Positions 1 to 7,800 of a stretch of DNA of 20,260 bases are shown piece by piece. The notes under the pieces are model-generated. The model searched no databases. It saw only the letters and a program-made list of their open reading frames with translations, and had not been told where the DNA came from. The translations under genes and the position numbers were made by a program. The DNA lies in NCBI GenBank assembly GCA_039819545.1, contig JBCBRS010000036.1, positions 1 to 20,260 on the forward strand, read 5' to 3'. Positions within the stretch are counted from its first letter, which is position 1; each line of letters starts with the position of its first letter. This stretch comes from CALLPQ01 sp039819545. GTDB taxonomy: Bacteria; Pseudomonadota; Alphaproteobacteria; Caulobacterales; Parvularculaceae.

Positions 1-225
1 GAAGATGGGTTTGGCAATGATGTGATTACCGATTTTGATCAGGACAACGCCTTTGAGTTCATCGACCTGTCAGGTGTTACGGCGATCACCGATTTCACAG
101 ATTTGGTAGACAATCACCTGATGCAGGTTGGCATGGATACGGTCATTGATGATGGCGCAGGCAATACCATTACCCTCATCGGGGTGGATATAGCAGACCT
201 CGATGCAAGTGATTTTCTGTTCTAA
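1..225 (+). CDS. C-terminal fragment of an RTX-type secreted protein (5' end outside window)
   Basis: The frame is open from the first base of the window, so this is the last 74 codons of a longer gene. The visible sequence has the form FGNDVITDF-x5-FEFIDLSG followed by a strand-rich tail ending in DASDFLF. This is the layout of the domain after the calcium-binding nonapeptides in RTX exoproteins (serralysin C-terminal-like), which carries the uncleaved C-terminal signal for type I secretion. The same arrangement (FGRDTINDF ... GIDLEDLTNADF) ends the large exoprotein at 8560, so the two are paralogous at the C-terminus. The N-terminal domains, and therefore the activity, cannot be seen. No type I transporter gene lies in the window. 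Confident as an RTX-type tail, unknown as to function. Confidence 0.8.
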   Translation, partial: EDGFGNDVITDFDQDNAFEFIDLSGVTAITDFTDLVDNHLMQVGMDTVIDDGAGNTITLIGVDIADLDASDFLF

Positions 226-343
226 CGCGTTTCCAGGCGAAATGTTTACAGGTAGCTGCAAAAAAACACGCCAAGACAATACCTTAACTGAATTGACGTG
301 TACCCCGTCAACGATCATGGGACTTTATGCGTCGATTTTCTAC

Positions 344-489
344 GAGCCCTACTGAAAAACCTGGTTACGCCGTCTGCAAACGCGATATTCTGCGCTTCCG
401 GTGCTCACGCACTGCATGGACGCTGAACTCCGGTTCTCAAAAACAGCCGCTTCGACAGACAAAACCGATTTTTCGTTTAGACTCTTAAT
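344..489 (+). repeat. Dispersed repeat A, copy 1 (leader of the 540-827 gene)
   Basis: About 146 bp that aligns with the reverse complement of 11481-11625, with roughly 24 differences by hand (~84% identity). The best conserved parts are GCCGTCTGCAA, the block CCGGTTCTCAAAAACAGCCG and the distal TTTTCGTTTAGAC. Within it is an imperfect palindrome around CTCACGCACTGCATGGACGCTG flanked by CCGG on both sides. The right end stops about 50 bp before the TTG start of the following gene, so the element behaves like a leader or promoter region. Confidence 0.75.
452..481 (+). promoter_or_regulatory. Possible sigma70-like promoter inside repeat A copy 1
   Basis: TCGACA (452-457) and TTTAGA (476-481) resemble -35 and -10 boxes with an 18-bp spacer. 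The corresponding positions in the second repeat copy keep both hexamers with a 17-bp spacer. Conservation in both copies just upstream of a gene is the main support; the -10 match is poor. Confidence 0.3.
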
Positions 490-539
490 CTTGTCGATTG
501 TTGCAATCTTCTATCATACCACAACCCAAAAGGAACGTC

Positions 540-827
540 TTGTTCAAACAACTACAACGGGCGGTGAGCACTTTGTTTTTGACTCCTGAGCCGTCAATCG
601 AAAAATATCGGATAGACCAGGCCGCATCGAAAGCTGACCGTCAACAACTTGCAGATGAACTGCACGCCGCTGTCAACAAAGCGGTAATAGACCCTTATTC
701 GTTTCGTGACGGACAATATGTTTCCGGCGATACGCTGACCATAAACGGATCACTCATTGTCAAAGAAAAGCGCTTTGTTGAACCTTGTCGATTTGAGATC
801 GACGGAAAAACTGTGCCTCATATTTAG
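540..827 (+). CDS. Hypothetical small protein, TTG start
   Basis: 95 codons of unknown function. The chosen start is TTG at 540, because AAAGGA (529-534) sits at ideal spacing before it; the upstream TTG codons at 498 and 501 have no ribosome-binding site. The product begins MFKQLQRAVSTLFLTPEP, has a charged helical middle (SKADRQQLADELHAAVNKAV) and a beta-rich end (SGDTLTINGSLIVKEKRF). There is no signal peptide or clear membrane segment, although the first 15 residues are mildly amphipathic. It follows directly on repeat A, whose other copy precedes another small unrelated gene at 11467. Composition is AT-richer than the neighbours. The family was not recognised. Confidence 0.6.
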   Translation: MFKQLQRAVSTLFLTPEPSIEKYRIDQAASKADRQQLADELHAAVNKAVIDPYSFRDGQYVSGDTLTINGSLIVKEKRFVEPCRFEIDGKTVPHI

Positions 828-1163
828 CGACCCATGAGTGATCATATGAAGACAATCTTTTGATTTTTGCCAGAAGATCATCTTTGCAGTGTACAAATTA
901 AAACTGACAAGCCCGCCTCTGGTCCGGCGGAAAATCCTGAAAAGTCCTCAAATTATCATGCTGTGACACTGGCCTATGAGGGAGCCACGACACCAGAATG
1001 GCTGCGAACATTCGCGTTTTCACCAAATTTCTCAGCATTTGAACCAACACTGTATCCCCTGCCCCGCAATGACAAGGACGCGCCTTGCATAACCACGGCG
1101 AATACAGCACCCTATCGCGTCAAGGCGACTTGCCAGGACGCGCTTCGCGTTCAGAAGGATCAC
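828..1163. other. Gap or alternative 5' extension of the regulator gene
   Basis: The reading frame of the downstream regulator is open from a TTG at 867 to its likely ATG at 1164 (99 codons). There is no ribosome-binding site at 867, and the encoded stretch shows no recognisable domain. A 10-bp inverted repeat, GATCACTCAT (748-757, inside the preceding gene) and ATGAGTGATC (834-843, just after its stop), could form a long-loop structure. Promoters for the regulator probably lie here, but none is obvious. Confidence 0.4.
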
Positions 1164-2891
1164 ATGTCAGAGGATATCGAGACCTTCGTGATTGAGCAGC
1201 TTTACGAAGTTGTTTCCTCACCGGACAAATATGATGAGTTCATGCGCACGCTGGAGGCAAAACTCGTCACCTTGCGGGCGATGCAGGAAAAAACACCGTC
1301 CCCGCAAATTGACTCCCACCTTGAGCGCGCGTCGGGCCTTGTTGATGTCATCTCGCCATGGCACCTGGACGACGACAGTGCGCTGAGCCGGGTTTTATCG
1401 AACCCGCTGCAGCCCCTGATGGCGGTGTGTCAGGGCGGCAGCGTGATCAGCGCCAATACTGCGGCTCGCGTGACGTTCGATTTACCGCCCCGTGCGAGCC
1501 TGCATGATTTGCCGATCGCTCCGAAAGAAAAGGCATCACTGAAAGCGGCGATCCATGCCATGCTGAAGGGCCATGATCGGCGCAATGCCCCGAACAATGT
1601 GCTGCGCTATCAGAACCTGCGCTCGGACCGGCCAATCCTTTTAACGCTTGAACGGTTTGAAGAAACCGAGAACGGCAAACCGCTGGTCATCGTCAAAACC
1701 AGCGATATCTGCTGGCCCGCCCATCTGGGGCCCATCCTGCGGAACCTGTTTGCGCTTACGCGGGCGGAGACCGAAGTTTTGCGGCTTCTGGTGATTGGCA
1801 CCAAGGTCGAAGACATCGCCGACCAGCGCCGGTGCTCCCTCGCAACGGTGCGCAGTCAGTTGAGGTCAATCTATGGCAAGACCGAAACCAGCTCGCAGAT
1901 GGATTGTGTACGGCTGATTTTCGGTTTGAGCCTAATGCATACGGGCGATGAAGGGCGCGCCATTGCCGATCGTATTCAGGCAAGCGCCGAGAATTCCGGC
2001 TATCCGCGCGCCGGCCAACGCAAGACCCTTGATTTGCCCGATGGGCGGACACTGGAATATTCCGTCTTCGGTGCAAACAGCAACAAGACTATCCTGTTTA
2101 TGCATGATCAGGCGTTCGGTGATACGTGGTTTCGAGACGCGGTGGAGGATGCGACCCGGGCGGGTCTTCAGATTGTCGCCCCCTTGCGCCCGGGTTTTGG
2201 TCGAACCACGCTCTATGAAGGCGAGGCCAGTGATCCCCATCGATTTGCTCCTGATGTGAAGGCCTTGCTGGATCACCTCAATATCGCAGCCATGCCGGTG
2301 ATTGCCATGCGCTCCGGCTTTGTGCATGCGTTGGCGCTGGCCCAACTGATCCCGGACCGTATACAGACGGTTACTGTGGCCAACCCCGTATTGCCGGTAT
2401 TGGAGGATGCGGATCTTGAAGGCACAAACGGCTACAACCGATTGATCCCGCATACGAGGCTGCATTTTCCAAAAGCGTTAAAGTTCCTGTGCAAGGCCGG
2501 GTTTGCCTTTGTAACGGCCAAGGGACCGGAGGCCTTTGCCTTATCGGTCTTCCGCGCGTCGCCTCAGGATGTGGAGTGGGCGTCGCGCCCGGATATTCTG
2601 CCGATCATTACGAGCGGCCTTTATGTGCATGAGAAAAATGGCTATCGCGGCAATTACGGTGATCTCGCCTATGCGGAGGATTGGTCCGACCTGCTGACGC
2701 ATGCGCCGTGTCCCATCCGCCTAGTGATCGGGGAGCATGACCGCAATGTGCAATGGGCCGCCTCCGAACGCTGGGCCGCTGGCCATGACCATATTGACCT
2801 GCATATTCTGCCCAACAGCGGCTACATGGTTTTTCACCAGCAGAACGGCCAATTCCTCAAATGGGCGATTGAGGACATGAAACTTCGCTGA
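1164..2891 (+). CDS. LuxR-type regulator fused to a degenerate alpha/beta-hydrolase domain
   Basis: 575 aa from the ATG at 1164, which has AGAAGGA four to five bases upstream; the frame extends back to 867 without a ribosome-binding site. Residues ~65-185 look like a PAS-type sensor. Residues ~195-255 are a LuxR/GerE helix-turn-helix (LTRAETEVLRLLVIGTK-x-EDIA, then SLATVRSQLRSIYGKT). Residues ~288-575 are an alpha/beta-hydrolase fold. In that fold the nucleophile elbow, normally G-x-S-x-G, reads A-M-R-S-G (Arg383 at the Ser position). The acid position is kept (GEHDRNVQ, Asp526), and the catalytic His is replaced by Tyr554 (NSGYMVFH). The hydrolase domain is therefore probably a ligand sensor and not an enzyme. 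A cytoplasmic transcription factor is expected; the target is unknown, but the large exoprotein gene lies downstream on the same strand. Confidence 0.85.
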   Translation: MSEDIETFVIEQLYEVVSSPDKYDEFMRTLEAKLVTLRAMQEKTPSPQIDSHLERASGLVDVISPWHLDDDSALSRVLSNPLQPLMAVCQGGSVISANTAARVTFDLPPRASLHDLPIAPKEKASLKAAIHAMLKGHDRRNAPNNVLRYQNLRSDRPILLTLERFEETENGKPLVIVKTSDICWPAHLGPILRNLFALTRAETEVLRLLVIGTKVEDIADQRRCSLATVRSQLRSIYGKTETSSQMDCVRLIFGLSLMHTGDEGRAIADRIQASAENSGYPRAGQRKTLDLPDGRTLEYSVFGANSNKTILFMHDQAFGDTWFRDAVEDATRAGLQIVAPLRPGFGRTTLYEGEASDPHRFAPDVKALLDHLNIAAMPVIAMRSGFVHALALAQLIPDRIQTVTVANPVLPVLEDADLEGTNGYNRLIPHTRLHFPKALKFLCKAGFAFVTAKGPEAFALSVFRASPQDVEWASRPDILPIITSGLYVHEKNGYRGNYGDLAYAEDWSDLLTHAPCPIRLVIGEHDRNVQWAASERWAAGHDHIDLHILPNSGYMVFHQQNGQFLKWAIEDMKLR

Positions 2892-3274
2892 TCTGGTGCT
2901 TGCCACGCCATCAGTTCCATTATCTTGGTGCTGATATATGGCGCGTTTCATCCACATGGATGATGCGGTGCTTTGTTGTTTCCGTTACCGTTTGGCAGCT
3001 GTCGTCACCATGACGATTTGGAGAACCGGTTTGGGGGCGGAAGAGTTTGGCGCGCGTGCGCAAGGCGGTATGGCTAAGCCGCATCAAAAAGAGAGTGGGG
3101 GCCGGTAAGCACCGGTTGTGACAATTCAAGACAGAATGGGAAGAACGACCTCGCTAACTGGCGCGGCGCGGAGAACACCTGCGCGCTGAGGCGATCAGCA
3201 CAAAGGTCATTATCCCCCTACCTGAAAAGAAGATACAGCGTGCCGGGTCGCCGCGAGTTTTGAGGATAAAGAGC
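2892..3274. other. Intergenic region, no firm feature
   Basis: About 380 bp between the regulator and the small ORF at 3275. The short sequence CCGGT-AAGC-ACCGG near 3102-3115 could form a 5-bp hairpin but has no T-run, so it is not a convincing terminator. Short frames on both strands (for example 2938-3108 plus) have no ribosome-binding site and no recognisable family. Confidence 0.4.
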
Positions 3275-3433
3275 ATGTTGATTGCAACGAAAAATGCCCA
3301 TTCAGTTTTTCTTGAGGATGCGCCTTACTCCCGTGGTCTCAACCCCGGGGGAACCCAATCCCTTGCGGTCAAAAACAACACTGTGCGTGACGTCGGAAGC
3401 ACCATGCCTATCGACACAATTCCAATTCTTTAA
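3275..3433 (+). CDS. Possible 52-codon small ORF upstream of the exoprotein gene
   Basis: ATG at 3275 is preceded by GAGGA at 3261-3265 with good spacing, and the frame runs 52 codons to a TAA at 3431-3433. The product begins MLIATKNAHSVFLEDAPYSR and ends STMPIDTIPIL. It has no signal peptide, cysteine pattern or transmembrane segment. It lies 43 bp before the start of the giant exoprotein gene on the same strand, so it could be a leader peptide or small co-transcribed protein. Support is the ribosome-binding site and position only; chance remains possible. Confidence 0.4.
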   Translation: MLIATKNAHSVFLEDAPYSRGLNPGGTQSLAVKNNTVRDVGSTMPIDTIPIL

Positions 3434-3476
3434 TCAAACATACAACACCACAATAAGCCGATAGTCCGGGAGAGAG

Positions 3477-4829
3477 ATGATGGCCACAATTATTGTAACA
3501 ACCCTTTTCGACGAGGTATTTCCTGGTGGCAATGGGCTTTCCTTGCGCGAAGCAATTGCACTTGCCGAAGCCACACCAGAAGCTGACACAATCACTTTTG
3601 CCCCGGCACTCAGCGGGGGAACCCTTTTTATTGACGCGTTCTTGCTGCATTTTACCTTTAATGCGGGACAGGACATTCTGATTGATGGCGATCTCGATAA
3701 TGATGGGCTTGCAGATATCACCCTATCGGGCGATCTAACCCGACGCGGCGTGGACACCGCAACAACGCAAACCCGTATTCTGGATGTTCTTGGCGGTGCC
3801 AGTGTAACGCTCGACGGCCTGATCCTTGACAGCGGGTCGGCAACGGCGGCGGCAGAGTCTCTTGCGGTCAGTACACTTATCAATTTTGGTACGCTCACCC
3901 TAATCAACACCGACATTACGAATGCGGTCGTCGAAACGGCGCTCCCGACCCTCATCCAACCCGGTGTAGAGCCCGGCATAACCGGTAGCCGGGGGCTTGA
4001 CGGGGCGAACGGTGCAAATGGTCGGGGCGGTGGTAGCCCGCTCTTCCCGTTTGAGGTTCCGCCCACTGACGGCAATGACGGCACCGATGGCGGTGACGGG
4101 ACCAATGCCCTCCTCGCTGGGATCAACGCCGTTAATGGCGGTGACGCAACCCATGTCCTAAACTTCGGGACGCTCGTTCTCGACAGTGTCGACTTCATCA
4201 ATAACAGCGCACTTGGCTCAACCGCCTCCTTTGGCGGTACTGGCGGTGCCGGCGGCGCTGGCGGGGCCGGTGGTAGCGGCGGCAATGGCGGTGCACCGGC
4301 TCCCAATGTTCCGAATGCGCCGGGTGCTGATGGCGGCAATGGCGGCGACGGCGGTAATGGCGGCAACGGCACCAATGGCGGCAATGGCGGCAATGGCGGC
4401 GATATTTCATCGATCCTCAATCTCGGGGCCCTGACCGCTACAAATCTGACTTTTCTGTCCAACACGGTCCGCGGCAGCGATGGCGGGAACGGCGGCGCGG
4501 GCGGCGCTGGTGGCGCGGGCGGTCCGGGCAGTGCCAATGGATTTCCGGGGAGCTTTATGGGTGGATCGCCCGGTGTGCGTGGCTCCGATGGATTTCGCGG
4601 TTTCGACGGCGCGGGCGGGCGCGCCGGAGATGGCGGCAATGCAGCGGCCATTATCAATACCGCTTTCGGAACGCTCAGCGGCAACGCCTTCAATGCTAAC
4701 GCGGGTGCTCTTGTGGCAGGTATCGGCGGGTTTGGCGGTATGGGATCGGCTAACGGCATGCAAGGTGCAACGGTGAGGCTGCATTGGTTCTTAATCTTGG
4801 CGTGCCCACCGCTATCGACGGCTTTGTAG
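3477..4829 (+). CDS. Large adhesin-like exoprotein, N-terminal part (frameshifted): CSLREA/beta-helix with glycine-rich inserts
   Basis: Start ATG 3477 follows GGGAGAGAG. Residues 1-45 carry the CSLREA-like motif (GLSLREAIALAEATPEADTI) typical of secreted beta-helix proteins. Short strand-turn units recur at residues ~134 (LINFGTL), 227 (VLNFGTL), 313 (ILNLGAL) and 392 (IINTAFGTL). Between them lie glycine-rich inserts at about 163-225, 247-310 and 332-390, made of GGN/GGA/GGD triplets. After residue 430 the frame runs into about 20 nonsense residues and stops. In the -1 frame the next unit (LVLNLG) and the Ig repeats continue directly. One missing base in GGTGCAAC (4764-4771; expected GGTGGCAAC) explains this, so this ORF and the next are one gene of about 1,694 codons. 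The protein is probably exported to the cell surface or medium by a type I system, because there is no N-terminal signal peptide. Confidence 0.85.
   Translation: MMATIIVTTLFDEVFPGGNGLSLREAIALAEATPEADTITFAPALSGGTLFIDAFLLHFTFNAGQDILIDGDLDNDGLADITLSGDLTRRGVDTATTQTRILDVLGGASVTLDGLILDSGSATAAAESLAVSTLINFGTLTLINTDITNAVVETALPTLIQPGVEPGITGSRGLDGANGANGRGGGSPLFPFEVPPTDGNDGTDGGDGTNALLAGINAVNGGDATHVLNFGTLVLDSVDFINNSALGSTASFGGTGGAGGAGGAGGSGGNGGAPAPNVPNAPGADGGNGGDGGNGGNGTNGGNGGNGGDISSILNLGALTATNLTFLSNTVRGSDGGNGGAGGAGGAGGPGSANGFPGSFMGGSPGVRGSDGFRGFDGAGGRAGDGGNAAAIINTAFGTLSGNAFNANAGALVAGIGGFGGMGSANGMQGATVRLHWFLILACPPLSTAL
4220..4545 (+). repeat. Glycine-rich triplet repeats (GGC/GGT/AAT codons)
   Basis: Two dense blocks, ~4231-4410 and ~4475-4545, are built from imperfect repeats of GGCGGT, GGCAAT and GGCGCT codons that encode Gly-Gly-Asn, Gly-Gly-Ala and Gly-Gly-Asp triplets. 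Such DNA is prone to slippage, and the frameshift at 4764-4768 lies just downstream in a milder part of the same repeat type. Collagen-like or PGRS-like in appearance, although not strict Gly-X-Y. Confidence 0.8.
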
Positions 4830-7800
4830 CCAACAGCGAAGCTGTCGCCGCCGATGATGATTTTTCAGCGGATCAAAACACCACCATTACGGGCAATCTG
4901 TTTGCGGACAATGGCAATGGAGAAGATATTGATCCGGATAGGGATAGCTTCAACGTTTTCTCTGTCGCGGAGATAAACCGTGGAAACGATCCGCAATTCC
5001 TCAATAGTTCGGTGGCGGCATCCCTTGGTACGTTTGCCGTTGATGCCAATGGCAACTTTACCTTTGACCCCAGCCAGAGTGTGAATGCGCTGGGATTGCG
5101 CGAGGGGGAAATCGCCACACAGACATTCTTCTATCGGGTAGTTGAAGACGGGCGCGACCCCGCCCCCCTCCTGACAGCACAAGATGGTTCGAATGGTGCG
5201 TTTGGCGGCGTCACCGGCCGGGTCACTTTCACCATTACCGGGCGCAACGATGTACCGGTGGATGGGAATGAAGTCTTAAATTTCACCGCAGATGACCTAA
5301 CCGACTTGAATACGCTAAGCGTGCGCGTCAATCTCCTTGAAAACGCCACAGACGTTGACCGGGGCGATGTTCTTATACTGGACCAGGCAATTGGTCTTAC
5401 GGACCCGTCTATTGGTCAGGTCTTCTTCAACGTCGATCGGGCCTCCGGCAATTTCCAATGGGATTATATTGGCGATCTCAGCGAGCTGTATACTGATGAA
5501 AATGTCTCTGTGCGGTATAGCTATGGTGTTCTTGATGGCAATGGCGGGCGCAACGGGTCGGCGCTGACGATCACAATTACAGGCACCAATAATCGCGCCG
5601 CAGCGGCGGATGATATCTTTACGATTGACGCGGGCGATACCGCGACTGGCAATGTGCTCACCGACAACGGGAATGGGGCTGACATTGATATCGATGGCGA
5701 CACGCTGACGGTCTATCAAGTTGCCGATGCCAACCGCCCGGACAATGCTGACTTTCTGGCGCCCGTAGGCGGTGCAGTTGCCCTCGGTCGACTGACGGTT
5801 CGCGCTGATGGAAGTTTTAGCCTCGACACCTCCGGCAATTCTGAGGCAATAGCGCTTGGCGCAGGCGAAAGCGCCACGCAGGATTTCTTTTATCGGATTA
5901 CCGACCTTGCCGAAGGCGAAGAACCAGCCATCGGGGCCAGAAACCCGTTAGCCGAGCAAGATGGGAGTGACAGCATCGGCCTTGTACGGATCACAATTAA
6001 TGGCGTTAATGATGGCCCCATCGCCGCCAATGATGCCATCATGACAGACGAGGACAGCGCTCAGTCCGGCAATGTGCTGCTCGATAACGGCAGTGGCGCA
6101 GATCGCGATCCCGATACGAATGACATCTTGTCAGTTGGTGAAGTCAACGGCGTTGCCGCGCTTGTGGACACGCAGTTCACCCTGTCCTCCGGCGCACTCT
6201 TGACGCTGAATGGCGATGGCACGTTTGATTATGATCCCAACGGGGCCTTTGAAGGTCTCACAGAAAATGAAACGGCCACGGATACGTTTTCCTATACCCT
6301 TGTTGACGGCAATGGCGGATTTGACCAGGCGACGGTCACGTTGACCATAAACGGGATCAATGACCGCCCCGAGGCGCTTCCAGACATGGTGAGTACAGCC
6401 GAAGATGCCGTGCTCACCGGTAATCTGTTTTCTGATAATGGCAATGGCGCGGATACTGACTCCGAAGGTGACGCCATCACCGTGTTCAGTGTCGCAGAGA
6501 TCAACCGCGACGATGATCAGGCCTTTATCGGCCCCCTTGGCCAGGTGGCCGCATTTGGCATCCTTCAGGTCGATGCCGATGGAGATTTCGTCTTCGATCC
6601 CACCGCGAACCCGGTTGCCAATGCCTTAGGCGACGGGGAGATACTGACGCAAACATTTCTGTACAGAGTTACTGATGAGGATACCCCGTCAGAACCCTTG
6701 CTGGTCGGTGCAGATGTGGCCCGTGATATGGCGGGCGATACAATTGGCCGGTTGGACATCACCATCACAGGCGTCAATGACGCGCCGATTGCCGTGAATG
6801 ACTTCGGGATTACCGGTGAAGATGGTCCGTCAGTTTCCTTTAATCTGACCGACAACGACAGTGATGTGGACAATAATGATGATCCGGAGATTAGTTCGAT
6901 TGATACAACGGGTACGTTGGGCCTCGTTACCATCAATCCTGATAATGATAGCGTTAGCTATGATCCCAACGGCGCGTTCGAGGCGCTGGGCGCCGGGGAA
7001 ACAACCACCGATACATTCACCTACACAATCAACGACGGCAATGGCGGCCTAGCAACGGCCACAGTCACGGTGGAAATTATCGGTGAGAATGATGCGCCAA
7101 TGGACGAAGATGAAGCCGTTAGCGTTGATGAGGATGGCCCCGTACTCACCGTCAATCTTCTGGATAATGCCACGGACCTTGATGCAGGTGCGATGCTTTT
7201 CATTGATGGTGATTTCTCGGCTGTAACGCCCGGCGGCACCGCAACGGTTCAGCCATCTGGCACGTTTACCTTTGATCCGGGAACAGACTTTAATAGTCTT
7301 CGTGACGGACAAACAGCGACGCTTGTCTTTGATTATACGGTTTCGGACAATAATGGCGGGCGTGATCCGTCATCAATAACGGTTACGGTGAACGGGACGA
7401 ATGACGCGCCGATGGCCTTTAACGATACCGGTACAACCAATGAGAATGAGGCCATAAGACTTGATGTACTGATCAACGATACCGATCCCGATACCGGTCT
7501 TGATCCAACGCTCGCCTCGTCCACAGCGCCCATCGGTGACACGCTGTCAGTGGCCCGAATTGAGGGCGTTGACGTGATGGTGGGCGATAGCGTTACCATC
7601 GCCTCCGGCGCGCGGGTTACGCTGCTTGCGGACGGAACGCTTGATTACGATCCCAATGGCGGCCTGGACAATCTACGGTTTGGAGAAAGTACGATCGATC
7701 GCTTTACCTACACGGCGGTTGATGATTTTGGTGCGTTGTCGGCCGCGTCGGTTGCGGTCACGGTCGCCGGGCGGGGTACATCGGTCCCCGACACACTTCG

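Larger units (their letters stand above)
226..539. other. Intergenic region with a small inverted repeat and repeat element A
   Basis: No convincing gene. TTGACG at 293-298 and CGTCAA at 306-311 form a perfect 6-bp inverted repeat with a 7-nt centre, which could be a small operator or a weak hairpin. From 344 to 489 lies copy 1 of the ~145 bp repeat described separately. A 62-codon open frame at 401-589 lies inside the repeat and was judged spurious. Confidence 0.5.

Noticed and set aside
748..843. 10-bp inverted repeat GATCACTCAT / ATGAGTGATC around the end of the 540 gene
   Set aside because: The 76-bp loop makes a stable hairpin unlikely and there is no T-run; kept only as a note.
2938..3108. 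56-codon plus-strand open frame after the regulator
   Set aside because: No ribosome-binding site, no recognisable family, and short enough to occur by chance.
4220..4545. Possible CRISPR or minisatellite array
   Set aside because: The periodicity is codon-level glycine repeats with no spacers or constant repeat unit.
3434..4759. 441-codon minus-strand open frame rich in Pro opposite the exoprotein N-terminus
   Set aside because: It is the antisense shadow of the Gly-codon repeats (GGC/GCC gives Pro/Ala runs), has no ribosome-binding site, and the plus strand encodes a recognisable CSLREA/beta-helix protein.
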